A DNA stretch of 64,000 nt, from NCBI RefSeq assembly GCF_902493135.1, contig NZ_CABUOD010000017.1, forward strand, positions 31,062-95,061, in the 5' to 3' direction. The DNA is from an uncultured Parabacteroides sp. GTDB lineage: Bacteria; Bacteroidota; Bacteroidia; Bacteroidales; Tannerellaceae. Under the pieces are notes generated by a model, which worked only from the letters and a program-made list of their open reading frames with translations, had not been told where the DNA came from and ran no database searches. Positions 33,166 to 40,871 of this stretch are shown here, piece after piece. The stretch's first letter is position 1. Each line of letters starts with the position of its first letter. Both the position numbers and the translations under genes were made by a program.

Positions 33166-35289
33166 ATGAAGAAAGCGATTCTTTTATTTATATTCCAGCT
33201 GTGTTCGTTAGCCATGTTTGCACAAATCAATACCGACCGTGTGTTGACTATCGGACGTAACGCTTTGTATTTTGAGGACTATGTCCTTTCGATACAATAT
33301 TTCAATCAGGTTATCAAATCGAAACCCTGGTTGGCCGAACCGTATTTCTACCGTGCCGTGGCAAAAATCAATCTGGACGATTATAAAGGAGCCGAAGAAG
33401 ACTGTACGCTTTGCCTTGAGCGGAATCCTTTCTTGGTACAGGCATATTACGCACGCGGCATTGCCCGCCAAAGCCAGGAGAAGTTTGCCGAAGCAATAGA
33501 AGATTACAGGAAAGGGCTGGAGTTTAAGGCGGAGGACCGCCAGATGCTGGTGAACATGGCGGTTGCCAATATCCAGAAGAAAGATTTTAAAGAGGCTGAA
33601 AAGGTGTTTGACGAACTGATGGCGGCCCATCCCAAATATTCCATGAACTATCTGACGCGTGGTGCGATGTACACCGAGAAAGGCGATACGGTCAAAGCGC
33701 TTGCCGACTATGATAAGGCGATCAGCATGGATCCTTATTATGCCCCTGCTTATGGCAACCGGGCGATTCTGCATTACCAGATGAACAATATGAAAGACGC
33801 GCTTGCCGATCTGAACGAGGCTATCCGTCTGAATACCCGTGAGAGCGGTTATTATATCAACAGGGGGCTGGTCCGTTACCAGTTGAAGGACTTGCGTGGC
33901 GCTATGGCAGATTACGACCAGGTGGTCAGCATGGACAGCCATAACCTGATTGCCCGGTTCAACCGGGGATTGCTTCGTGCACAGATCGGGGATAATAACC
34001 GGGCTATCGAAGACTTCGACGTTGTGATCGAGATCGAGCCGGACAACTATATGGCTTATTACAACCGTGCGTTGTTGCGTTACGAGACGGGAGATTACCA
34101 AGGTTCCGTACATGATTTCGATGTCGTATTGCAGCAGTATCCGAACTTTGTGGCCGGTTATTACAGCCGTGCGGAAGTGAAGCGGAAAATGCATGATGAG
34201 GTGGGTGCCGACCGCGATTACTGGACTGCCTATAATATGGAGCAGAAAAAGAAGAATGGAAACGCTTCAGGAACAGCGGTCGCTTCCAAAAATGACAACG
34301 ATGGAGAGAATCAACCGGCCGGTCCGGCATCAAAAGATGAAAATACGCGTGAGCAATCGGATAAGAACATCGATAAGTTCAATCGTCTTGTCGTGTATGA
34401 TGAAGAAGAGGTGCGTAAGACGAAGTATAATAGCGAAATACGCGGGCGGGTACAAGACCGCAACGTGCGTGTGGATCTGGAACCGATGTTTGTCCTGACC
34501 TATTACGAAAAAGTCGATCCGGTAAAGAAATTGGTTTATTATGATAAGATGGTGGAAGCCTATAATGCCCGTCTGGTATTGGAACGTAAGTTGCGTATCA
34601 CAAACGAGGAAGCCGCCCTTACGGAAGACCAGGTTGCCGTGCATTTCGCCTCTATCGATAATTTCTCGGCCCGCATAGTGAAGAATCCGAACGATGTGGA
34701 TGCCTATTTCGGACGCGCTTTGGATTTTATGCTTGTACAGGACTTTACCGAAGCGATTAAGGACTATACGAAGGTGATCGAACAGGATCCCAATTTTGCG
34801 ATGGCTTATTTCAACCGGGCTGTCGTTCGGTATAAGCAGCTTGACTATAATATGTCTCAAGCAGCCAGTGCCCAGGATGATTTTTCTGCCATGAGCATGA
34901 ATCTAAAGATGGGCAAGAATCCGACGGCTGTCCGTACACCGTCGACATCCGATCCGGTTTCCGCATCCCTGAAAGACAATAAGCGGGCTTACGAACATGA
35001 AATGATTACGCGTGATTACGACATGGTAATCAAATTGAATCCGGGTTTCGTATATGCTTATTTCAATCGTGGAAACCTGCGTTGTGCGCAACGCGATTTC
35101 CGCGCTGCCATCCAGGATTACAGCGAGGCGATCCAGCGTGATCCGGAATTTGCCGAGGCTTATTTCAACCGTGGATTGGCACGCCTTTCTCAGGGGGATG
35201 CCAACCGGGGAATCGCCGATCTGAGCAAAGCCGGGGAATTGGGGATCATCAATGCTTACAGTATTATCAAGCGTATGACAAGCAATTGA
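33166..35289 (+). CDS. Exported tetratricopeptide-repeat protein
   Basis: A 707-residue protein with a signal peptide (KKAILLFIFQLCSLAMFAQ) and about eleven TPR units recognisable from the recurring A-Y-x-N/S-R-A/G pattern, for example AYYARGIARQSQEKFAEAIEDY, MAYYNRALLRYETGDYQGS and AEAYFNRGLARLSQGDANR. The repeats form two blocks (about residues 25-370 and 500-700) split by a low-complexity hydrophilic linker (about 385-420, Asn/Glu/Lys-rich) and a charged region. It should be a periplasmic or outer-membrane-associated scaffold. Partners are unknown. It is the last regular gene before the accessory island. Confidence 0.88.
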   Translation: MKKAILLFIFQLCSLAMFAQINTDRVLTIGRNALYFEDYVLSIQYFNQVIKSKPWLAEPYFYRAVAKINLDDYKGAEEDCTLCLERNPFLVQAYYARGIARQSQEKFAEAIEDYRKGLEFKAEDRQMLVNMAVANIQKKDFKEAEKVFDELMAAHPKYSMNYLTRGAMYTEKGDTVKALADYDKAISMDPYYAPAYGNRAILHYQMNNMKDALADLNEAIRLNTRESGYYINRGLVRYQLKDLRGAMADYDQVVSMDSHNLIARFNRGLLRAQIGDNNRAIEDFDVVIEIEPDNYMAYYNRALLRYETGDYQGSVHDFDVVLQQYPNFVAGYYSRAEVKRKMHDEVGADRDYWTAYNMEQKKKNGNASGTAVASKNDNDGENQPAGPASKDENTREQSDKNIDKFNRLVVYDEEEVRKTKYNSEIRGRVQDRNVRVDLEPMFVLTYYEKVDPVKKLVYYDKMVEAYNARLVLERKLRITNEEAALTEDQVAVHFASIDNFSARIVKNPNDVDAYFGRALDFMLVQDFTEAIKDYTKVIEQDPNFAMAYFNRAVVRYKQLDYNMSQAASAQDDFSAMSMNLKMGKNPTAVRTPSTSDPVSASLKDNKRAYEHEMITRDYDMVIKLNPGFVYAYFNRGNLRCAQRDFRAAIQDYSEAIQRDPEFAEAYFNRGLARLSQGDANRGIADLSKAGELGIINAYSIIKRMTSN

Positions 35290-35854
35290 CCCTCCCCCTT
35301 ATTGTAAAAAACATCTTGAAAATGACTTGAAACCCATCCGTCAAATGTTCTTCGGACAGTTGTTTACGGATCGAAAATAAGGCCTTTGGGAGGCCATTCC
35401 CGTGAAATGCGCGGTTTTTCCTCCCGACGACCGTCTTCATCGCCACGAAGTCCGACTTCGTATAGAGTGAATCCGGCAGCCCGGAGCGATGAAGACGGTC
35501 GTCAGGGCAATGAAGACGGTCGTCGTGGAAATAAGGGTCCGATTCCCTTGAAAAGACCCTCCGGATCCGGGCAATATCCCTTTCCCCTCTCCTTCGTTTC
35601 CCCAAATATTCTACTCATCGGCAGTTCCGTCTTTTCGAAGTGTAAGGGATATGGAGAATAAGATATCCAAATGCCATGCAATTTCTGCCAGTCCGGCGGC
35701 CCGTTTGCCGGTATGTTAGTGAAAGCGCTGTTTCGGTGGAAAAAAGACAGGCTGAGATTGTACTTGTTTTTCCTTGAAATAGAAAAAACAAGGGTTATTG
35801 TAAAAAATCTTGATAAGTAAAACAGCTTGTTGTTCCTTATCTTTTCCCGGTTAA
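35290..35854. other. Intergenic region with palindromes, no supported gene
   Basis: This 565-base spacer marks the left edge of the accessory island. It holds the palindrome system at 35426-35524 and otherwise no convincing gene. Short frames exist on both strands (for example 35671-35820 plus, 49 codons), but none has recognisable features. From about 35700 the base composition becomes AT-rich. Confidence 0.6.
35426..35524. repeat. GC-rich nested palindrome with third direct copy
   Basis: GACGACCGTCTTCATCG at 35426-35442 is perfectly complementary to 35487-35503, and TGAAGACGGTCGTC recurs at 35511-35524 as a direct copy. The loop contains a second perfect hairpin, ACGAAGT/ACTTCGT, at 35445-35461. 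Two alternative long stems are therefore possible. Confidence 0.8.
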
Positions 35855-35995
35855 GGTGCGTCACTGTTCAAATATTTCTTGGATGGATCTCGTCGAGTAT
35901 ATAAAGTTGATGATATTAAGTATGACAAAAAAGTATTCCCGATAGTAAGCGGACAAATATCTGTAGCATCTTTATGTTGGATATTAAGAGATTGA
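35855..35995 (+). pseudogene. Gene fragment (unidentified) running into the 363-bp element
   Basis: After a stop at 35852 the frame reads 46 residues containing FKYFLDGSRRVYKVDD and VFPIVSGQISVAS, then ends in the 363-bp element. The composition is clearly protein-like with no start codon and no continuation. FLDGSR followed by a PIVxGQI segment faintly recalls NurA-type nuclease N-termini, but this is a weak resemblance and I do not name it. It is interpreted as the remaining piece of a gene truncated by the element's left boundary. Confidence 0.5.
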
Positions 35996-36333
35996 TGGTG
36001 AAAAACTAATATTGTTAAAAAATATCGGCGAAATAATTAGTGAATATGAACGGATATTGGTAATATTGCATTTGTAACCTGATAAATGCAGTACGATGAA
36101 AAAAAACATATCCGGCTACCTTATATATAGAGGCATTGGATCCGGGACAGACATATCGGTTGGTTCTGACCAACCAGTTCGGAGATCGATTGGAAGGAAC
36201 GATCGACTGATCCGGATGGGAGAACGACATTTCGTTGGTTTCGAATATCGAGGGTTGAATAACCTGGGAGATTATTTCCAGTCCGTAGCGGTAGAACGGT
36301 TATTGCCAGTAATAGAGCAGCGGTTCGATAGGG
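35971..36333 (+). repeat. 363-bp element, copy 1
   Basis: This is nearly identical to 37618-37980, with only a handful of substitutions, all in the right third. The left end is TTTATGTTGGATATTAAGAG and the right end GCGGTTCGATAGGG; no terminal inverted repeats or target duplications are visible. It carries an AT-rich leader with a possible promoter (TTGCATTTG) and an open frame from 36096, whose last 40 residues resemble the N-terminus of polysaccharide pyruvyltransferases (NNLGDYFQSVAVERLLP). A second frame reads DPGQTYRLVLTNQFGDRLEG, also protein-like, so the element is itself a mosaic. Its right end is joined in frame to a beta-propeller gene. Confidence 0.85.
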
Positions 36334-37481
36334 TATCTTTATACCTCTTCTGTTTACTTATGCTTGTTTTCTCCTGCTGTCAAGAAAATAAAGTCAAAGA
36401 AAATGGTCTTATTACGGTTGACGTAACAAAGAAATTTCCAAATAAAGATTTATCTCTACAGGATTTTTTGGATATAGAGTATATTCCATTGGAAACTAAT
36501 AACGAATTTCTGTGTGGAGGATTAATTATGGCTTGCGGAAGTAAATATTTGATTGCCAAGAATCGAAATAGCGATGGAAATATTTATGTGTTTGATCGAA
36601 AAGGAAAAGGTATTAGTACATTTAATCGAAAAGGGAATAGCGGAGAAGAGTATTTATACTTAGGAAATGTTTTATTGGATGAAGAAAAAGAGGAAATTTT
36701 TATTAGTAGTGTAAAAAAAATACTTGTATATGATCTGTATGGCAATTTCAGAAGGAGTTTTCCATATAAAAAAGGTGTGGAATATTATTATCAACTAACG
36801 AATTATGATAAAGAGCATATCATTTGTTGGGATGGTTCCGGAGAATCAAATCCTAAAGCAGTAGAATCACCCTCTTTTTACATCCTATCAAAATCTGATG
36901 GAAGCATCATAAAAGAAATAAATGTACCGCTTAATAAGCGGACATCGACTTTGATTATTTTATCAAGGGATGAAAAAACACATATGACATATTCTCTCGC
37001 AAATACCCCTAACCCCATACATAAGTTCCGTGATCGAGTACTTTTAAACGAACCATCCTCTGATACAATTTATAGATACAGTGATGAAAAAGGTCTGATT
37101 CCTTATATGTACAGAATACCTTCTATACACTCCATGAACCCTGAAATATTTCTTTATACTGATATTATTACTGACAAATATGATTTTATGCGGACGTATG
37201 AAAAAGCACGCAATGGAGAAGAAAAAGATTTGGTTTACGACAAGCAACAGAAAATCGTATATCATTGTACACTTCATAATAAAGATTACAAATATCAGAA
37301 ATATTTAAGATTGAAGGGGAAGAACATCAACGATGAAATCGCTTCGGTGGAGTCACTCGATGCCTTTGACTTGGTTAATGCCTACAAGAAAGGTTATCTA
37401 CAAGGAGAATTAAAAGAAATTGCTTCTAAAATGACAGAAGAGGAAAATGCGGTAATCATGTTAATGAAGCATAAAAAATAA
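36096..37481 (+). CDS. Chimeric ORF: element-derived N-terminus fused to 6-bladed beta-propeller lipoprotein
   Basis: Residues 1-79 come from the 363-bp element. From about residue 80 a lipoprotein signal begins (SLYLFCLLMLVFSCC) and the rest is a 6-bladed beta-propeller protein (DUF5128-like), with the family hallmark DIEYIPLETNNEF near residue 130 and IYVFDRKGKGISTF blade strands. The native start codon of the propeller seems to have been lost at the junction: no in-frame ATG/GTG precedes the hydrophobic segment except inside the element, and Met89 lies within it. Translated from 36096, the signal would be internal, so export is doubtful. The gene is either a recent pseudogene or expressed through internal initiation. 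Base composition is AT-rich, as in the rest of the island. Confidence 0.7.
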   Translation: MKKNISGYLIYRGIGSGTDISVGSDQPVRRSIGRNDRLIRMGERHFVGFEYRGLNNLGDYFQSVAVERLLPVIEQRFDRVSLYLFCLLMLVFSCCQENKVKENGLITVDVTKKFPNKDLSLQDFLDIEYIPLETNNEFLCGGLIMACGSKYLIAKNRNSDGNIYVFDRKGKGISTFNRKGNSGEEYLYLGNVLLDEEKEEIFISSVKKILVYDLYGNFRRSFPYKKGVEYYYQLTNYDKEHIICWDGSGESNPKAVESPSFYILSKSDGSIIKEINVPLNKRTSTLIILSRDEKTHMTYSLANTPNPIHKFRDRVLLNEPSSDTIYRYSDEKGLIPYMYRIPSIHSMNPEIFLYTDIITDKYDFMRTYEKARNGEEKDLVYDKQQKIVYHCTLHNKDYKYQKYLRLKGKNINDEIASVESLDAFDLVNAYKKGYLQGELKEIASKMTEEENAVIMLMKHKK

Positions 37482-37511
37482 AGGATGCTTTAAACATGAT
37501 GGTTTTTGGAA

Positions 37512-37634
37512 GTGAATTCAAAACAAATAATTCATAATTTGTTGAATTTGAAGCAACTTGTGTTTGAGGTTACAGATTCTTGTAATTTGAACTGTAAGTA
37601 TTGTGGTTATTCGGATTTTTATGTTGGATATTAA
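37512..37634 (+). pseudogene. N-terminal fragment of a radical SAM peptide maturase
   Basis: From a GTG at 37512 the frame reads about 40 residues including LKQLVFEVTDSCNLNCKYCG, followed by YSDFY. The CxxxCxxC arrangement (Cys-Asn-Leu-Asn-Cys-Lys-Tyr-Cys) is the [4Fe-4S] site of radical SAM enzymes, and the surrounding FEVTD and CGYxxFY context matches the Bacteroidetes maturases that act on GG-leader peptides. The frame ends 17 bases into copy 2 of the 363-bp element. No SAM-binding or SPASM part remains here; a C-terminal piece of a similar protein lies just beyond the element. Confidence 0.75.
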
Positions 37635-37980
37635 GAGATTGATGGTGAAAAACTAATATTGTTAAAAAATATCGGCGAAATAATTAGTGAATATGAACGG
37701 ATATTGGTAATATTGCATTTGTAACCTGATAAATGCAGTACGATGAAAAAAAACATATCCGGCTACCTTATATATAGAGGCATTGGATCCGGGACAGACA
37801 TATCGGTTGGTTCTGACCAACCAGTTCGGAGATCGATTGGAAGGAACGATCGACTGATCCGGATGGGAGAACGACATTTCGTCGGTTTCGAATATCGAGG
37901 GTTGAATAACCTGGGAGATTATATCCAGTCCGTAGCGCTAGAACGGTTATTGCCGACAATAGAGCAGCGGTTCGATAGGG
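37618..37980 (+). repeat. 363-bp element, copy 2
   Basis: Second copy of the element at 35971-36333. It lies between the N-terminal piece of a radical SAM maturase and a C-terminal SPASM-like piece. Its open frame (37743-37991) ends RFDRDTF and stop, which continues the pyruvyltransferase-like reading (IDRD-type motif) three residues further than copy 1 and suggests that copy 2 keeps more of the parental right border. Differences from copy 1 are four small clusters: one synonymous, plus F/I, V/L and V/T changes. Confidence 0.85.
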
Positions 37981-37991
37981 ATACATTTTGA

Positions 37992-38099
37992 TTTTTGACA
38001 CGTAGTAAAACGGAGTGTAAGAACTGTGTTTTTGTTGATATGTATCCTCCTATAGGTAATTATGAGAAAGTTTTTGATACTTATGGTTTATCTTTGTAA
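37992..38099 (+). pseudogene. C-terminal SPASM-like fragment of a peptide maturase
   Basis: The frame after TGA 37989 reads FLTRSKTECKNCVFVDMYPP and continues IGNYEKVFDTYGLSL to TAA. This matches the C-terminal auxiliary-cluster region of Bacteroidetes GG-peptide maturases, which typically ends CKNCxxxxxCPPxSNYE; here the Cys before PP is Tyr, so the site is decayed. It begins 12 bases after the 363-bp element. With the N-terminal piece before the element it brackets what was probably one maturase gene, or two related ones, now lost. Confidence 0.6.
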
Positions 38100-38480
38100 A
38101 GATTAAATAGATAAAAGTTGAAAACACCTTAATCGGCATACTATAACAAACAGCTGATAGGTTATTTTTATGTTTAAGTACTGATGGTGATGAAAGCCAT
38201 TTGAAATCTTTAAATTAACGAAAGAGTATGTTGTATAACCTTTTATTTTTTATTGGAACTGTTAGTTTGCCACTTCAACAACCAGCTACAATGTTAAAGT
38301 GGCAAACTTAATCATGTATCAGGAATATACTGATAATTATCAAAGGATTAATCGTTATTTTTGATAATTATAGGCTCGTATAAAAATACTTGTCCAATCT
38401 GTTCCATATAGCTGGCTATGGGGAATTATGTGATTAAGATAAGGAGATACTGAAATAAAAACAATTAAACAGTTGAATAT
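38100..38480. other. Non-coding AT-rich stretch before the precursor peptide
   Basis: There is no supported gene. It contains the hairpin at 38264-38308, and at about 38331-38342 the perfect palindrome TGATAATTATCA with a half copy about 30 bases later. The promoter of the precursor peptide should lie here, but no good TAnnTTTG box was found. Confidence 0.6.
38264..38308. repeat. 17-bp stem hairpin
   Basis: AGTTTGCCACTTCAACA (38264-38280) pairs with TGTTAAAGTGGCAAACT (38292-38308) with one mismatch around an 11-base loop. No T tract follows. It could be a regulatory RNA structure or a trace of a mobile element. Confidence 0.8.
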
Positions 38481-38612
38481 ATGAAAAAGTTAAAAAAGAT
38501 AACGCTCAACAAATTAGAAGGAGAAAAGATGTCTGATCAAGAGCTTAAGCTTATTGTAGGAGGTTATAATCATACGAATTGTTCCGGAAGCGGTTTTTGT
38601 GTGTATGGTTAA
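38481..38612 (+). CDS. GG-leader ribosomal peptide (RiPP) precursor
   Basis: A 43-residue ORF missed by length filters. The leader starts MKKLKKITLNKLEGEKMSDQ, continues ELKLIV and ends Gly-Gly at residues 27-28, matching the Bacteroidetes GG-type natural product leader family (TIGR04149-like). The predicted core is YNHTNCSGSGFCVYG, with Cys34 and Cys40, small polar residues and a terminal Gly. In intact systems a radical SAM maturase modifies the core and a C39 peptidase/ABC transporter cuts after GG. Remnants of both enzyme types lie nearby. A terminator follows 11 bases after the stop, so this is a discrete, probably still expressed gene. Disulfide, thioether or unmodified fates are all possible. 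Confidence 0.8.
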   Translation: MKKLKKITLNKLEGEKMSDQELKLIVGGYNHTNCSGSGFCVYG

Positions 38613-38623
38613 TGATTTCGAAT

Positions 38624-38655
38624 GAGTGGGAGGAATTTTTCTCTCACTGTTTTTA
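38624..38655 (+). terminator. Terminator of the precursor peptide gene
   Basis: GAGTGGGAG pairs with CTCTCACT through G-U pairs around an AT loop, followed by GTTTTT. It overlaps the GTG at 38626, so that GTG is not a real start codon for the following frame. Confidence 0.75.
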
Positions 38656-38964
38656 GGGCTAAATATTAATGTCGTGAAAATAAATTATAGCTTATATATA
38701 TATTTACGAGATAGTGCAAGAGCTTATCTAATACACGATAAATCTATTGATGAATGTAAATATATTAAATATTTTACTGAATCAGTAGGTTTTATTCCTC
38801 GAAAAATAACAAACGAATATGTACTGACATGGTATGAACATGGTGAATTGGAGAATTACATTACCGAAGACATGTTAGATGAAAACAACCGAAAAAAATT
38901 TCGTGAATTATTAAAAACAAAGGAAGAAATGAATCCTATAATTGTTAAATATTATTTCAAATAG
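38656..38964 (+). pseudogene. C-terminal remnant of a 6-bladed beta-propeller protein
   Basis: About 100 codons are open, and the only available start (GTG 38626) is inside a terminator. The final part, GFIPRKITNEYVLTWYEHGE followed by LENYITEDML and RELLKTKEEMNPIIVKYYFK, aligns with the C-termini of the neighbouring propeller proteins (DDNPIVVIATLKE, KEDNPIIVIATLKN). The first five blades and the signal are absent. It is interpreted as a propeller gene truncated from its 5' side. Confidence 0.65.
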
Positions 38965-39025
38965 TATGTTTAGAGAAATACAATCGGCCTGTTTTTGAAA
39001 ACGCAATGAATAAAATATACGATAT

Positions 39026-40177
39026 ATGAAAGTATTTAAAGTAGCAACAACAATAGTAATAGTCGGCCTACTCTTCTTTTCTTGCGAAATGAAGAAGACG
39101 AAAGAGGAGAAGACTTATCCCTCAGACTTGCCGGTTATTGATTTGCGGGGTCTTCTCTCGGAAAAAGGAAGTGATGAAATTCAAATGTTTTCTCCGACTG
39201 ATCGGATTGAATATATTCCGTTGGATACATTTCCTGAACTATCAGGATGCGGTGATATTTTACTGACAGAAAATCATATATTTCTTAGTAAGCCTAAAGA
39301 TATTGTTATGTATGATTGTAACGGCAGATATCAGAAACATATTGAAGGGGCGGATTATATTAGTAGCTTATTCTATAATGAATATACCCATGAGGTTTAT
39401 GTAATGGGAAAGGGGAATGTATGGATACTGGACGAAAAGAATGGTGAACCGGTTGGAGATACCCAAACACTTTATAAAACAGCGCCTTTTACTCAACTTT
39501 ACCCGTTGGCATCCGATCGTTTTTTAGCCCTGTCAGGTAAGGATAATTTTTATGTAACAAAAACACGTGCTGCTATTTGTGATAATAAGGGACAATTATT
39601 GACCGATTCTGTCGTACTTACTCCTGATGAAATAGAAAAACATGTTTGCTGGTGGGATGGAGGGACGTATGTGATGAATGATGCCGATAAGAATTACCTA
39701 TTCTTTACTTATTTCCCCGGAAATCCTTATCAGACAATTTTTAAAGCAAGTCAAGATCGAATTGATCCGATTTATTACTTAGATATAGAAAGTGATGCGT
39801 GTATACTGGAAGCGTGGGAATTCAAAGGATGTCTTTATTTTATATTTTCTTACTGGCTTAGAGGATACGGTGATGTTTATAGAAATCTGACGCTGGCCAC
39901 GTTCGATATGGATACCCATGAATTAAAGTCTAAACGTCTATATAAAGAGTTGCAAGACTGGTCTGCAAAATATGGAGTTGAAAATAATATAGATTGTGGA
40001 TTACCTATTCAGTGTATGAAACACTCATATGCTCGAAAAACAGTACTCGATTTGATAGGTAGTTGGCATGTTCTGGGATATGTAAAACAAAATAAGATAA
40101 AAGATAATGCTCCGGAATTCTTAAAGCGAATGAATAAAGAGAGTTCTCCTGTCATATCTGTTATATATTATCACTAA
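39026..40177 (+). CDS. 6-bladed beta-propeller lipoprotein
   Basis: A 383-residue lipoprotein with signal MKVFKVATTIVIVGLLFFSC (Cys20 lipidated). It has the family start RIEYIPLDTFPELSGCGDIL, repeated blade strands such as DIVMYDCNGRYQKHI, VWILDEKNGEPVG and FKGCLYFIF, and ends MNKESSPVISVIYYH. Family members are predicted six-bladed propellers (NHL-like) on the outer membrane or periplasmic face. In Bacteroidetes they often sit beside GG-leader peptides and C39 transporters, so peptide or signal binding is a reasonable but unproven role. It follows the truncated propeller and precedes a second, leader-only peptide ORF. Confidence 0.82.
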   Translation: MKVFKVATTIVIVGLLFFSCEMKKTKEEKTYPSDLPVIDLRGLLSEKGSDEIQMFSPTDRIEYIPLDTFPELSGCGDILLTENHIFLSKPKDIVMYDCNGRYQKHIEGADYISSLFYNEYTHEVYVMGKGNVWILDEKNGEPVGDTQTLYKTAPFTQLYPLASDRFLALSGKDNFYVTKTRAAICDNKGQLLTDSVVLTPDEIEKHVCWWDGGTYVMNDADKNYLFFTYFPGNPYQTIFKASQDRIDPIYYLDIESDACILEAWEFKGCLYFIFSYWLRGYGDVYRNLTLATFDMDTHELKSKRLYKELQDWSAKYGVENNIDCGLPIQCMKHSYARKTVLDLIGSWHVLGYVKQNKIKDNAPEFLKRMNKESSPVISVIYYH

Positions 40178-40203
40178 TTATTAATAATTTAATCTTTATC
40201 AGT

Positions 40204-40266
40204 ATGAAGAAGCTAAAGGTTATTAAGCTCTCGAAGGAGGCTCAGAAAAGGCTTTTGAGTGGGTGA
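40204..40266 (+). pseudogene. GG-peptide leader remnant
   Basis: A 20-codon ORF, MKKLKVIKLSKEAQKRLLSG, starts 26 bases after the propeller stop. The MKKLKxxxL opening is the same as that of the precursor at 38481, but it ends before a GG or core. Another frame through the same bases reads GGSEKAFEWVKSYLDSDLPY, suggesting that a frameshift or truncation removed the core. It could instead be a real very short peptide. Confidence 0.4.
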
Positions 40267-40573
40267 AGTCGTATCTTGATTCAGATCTTCCTTACGGAAT
40301 CGTGCTGTTTTTAAGCCTGAAATAAGGAAAGCAAGCAAAGCGTACGTTAGGAAAATGGCTCTAAGTTTGTATCAAAAATAGACAATATCCCTTCCTGAAA
40401 TAGAGCTATTTTGTAAATCTGTGATTAGTAGGTATATATGGAATATGCTGTTTGTTAAAAAATATTACCCTTGCGTGTAATTTGAATTATATGGGGTATA
40501 AAATCAAATTAGATGCGGTAGTAGTTTCGATTTGAACCAATGGCTTTTTCGGGAATTTTGACAATAAGGAGGC
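40267..40573. other. Decayed coding sequence, no intact gene
   Basis: This 307-base stretch has two protein-like partial frames: one ending DLPYGIVLFLSLK and another, shifted, VFKPEIRKASKAYVRKMALS followed by LYQK. They look like one frame broken by an indel near 40312. Its identity is unknown. A promoter-like TACCCTTG occurs at about 40464, upstream of the glycosyltransferase fragment. Confidence 0.4.
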
Positions 40574-40840
40574 ATGAAGGTTGTATCTGTTGTCATGCCG
40601 GTTTATAACATGGAAAAGTATGTGGCGGAATCCGTAGATAGCATTCTGAATCAGACATTTTCCGGTTGGGAGCTGATTATTGTGGATGATGGCTCGACTG
40701 ACGGGACAGCGGAGATCCTCCGTTCGTTCACCGATTCACGTATTCGGGTTTTGGCCAATTTCCGTAATAAACTTATTTTAGATGACTGCCTATTTTGTAT
40801 TTACTATGTGGACAGGCTGTCTCTTTTTTTGTATTATTGA
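40574..40840 (+). pseudogene. Truncated family-2 glycosyltransferase (N-terminus only)
   Basis: Residues 1-61 are a good GT2 N-terminus: VSVVMPVYNMEKYVAESVDS, then GWELIIVDDGSTDGTAEIL with the nucleotide-sugar-binding Asp residues. After RIRVLAN the sequence departs from the family and stops at residue 88. The DxD-bearing and acceptor parts are missing. Like the pyruvyltransferase-like piece in the 363-bp element, it is the 5' end of a polysaccharide gene left in the island. Confidence 0.8.
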
Positions 40841-40871
40841 GTTTTTAATATTGTGATTTATTGCGACGAAT

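Noticed and set aside
35971..37980. Insertion sequence or MITE explanation for the 363-bp element
   Set aside because: No terminal inverted repeats, no transposase frame and no clear target-site duplication could be seen by eye.
38626..38655. GTG start for the 112-codon propeller-like frame
   Set aside because: The codon lies inside the terminator of the precursor peptide; the frame is better read as a truncated pseudogene.
40783..40829. Terminator after the truncated glycosyltransferase
   Set aside because: GACTGCCT/AGGCTGTC pairing has a mismatch and a long loop; only the T run supports it, so it was not listed.
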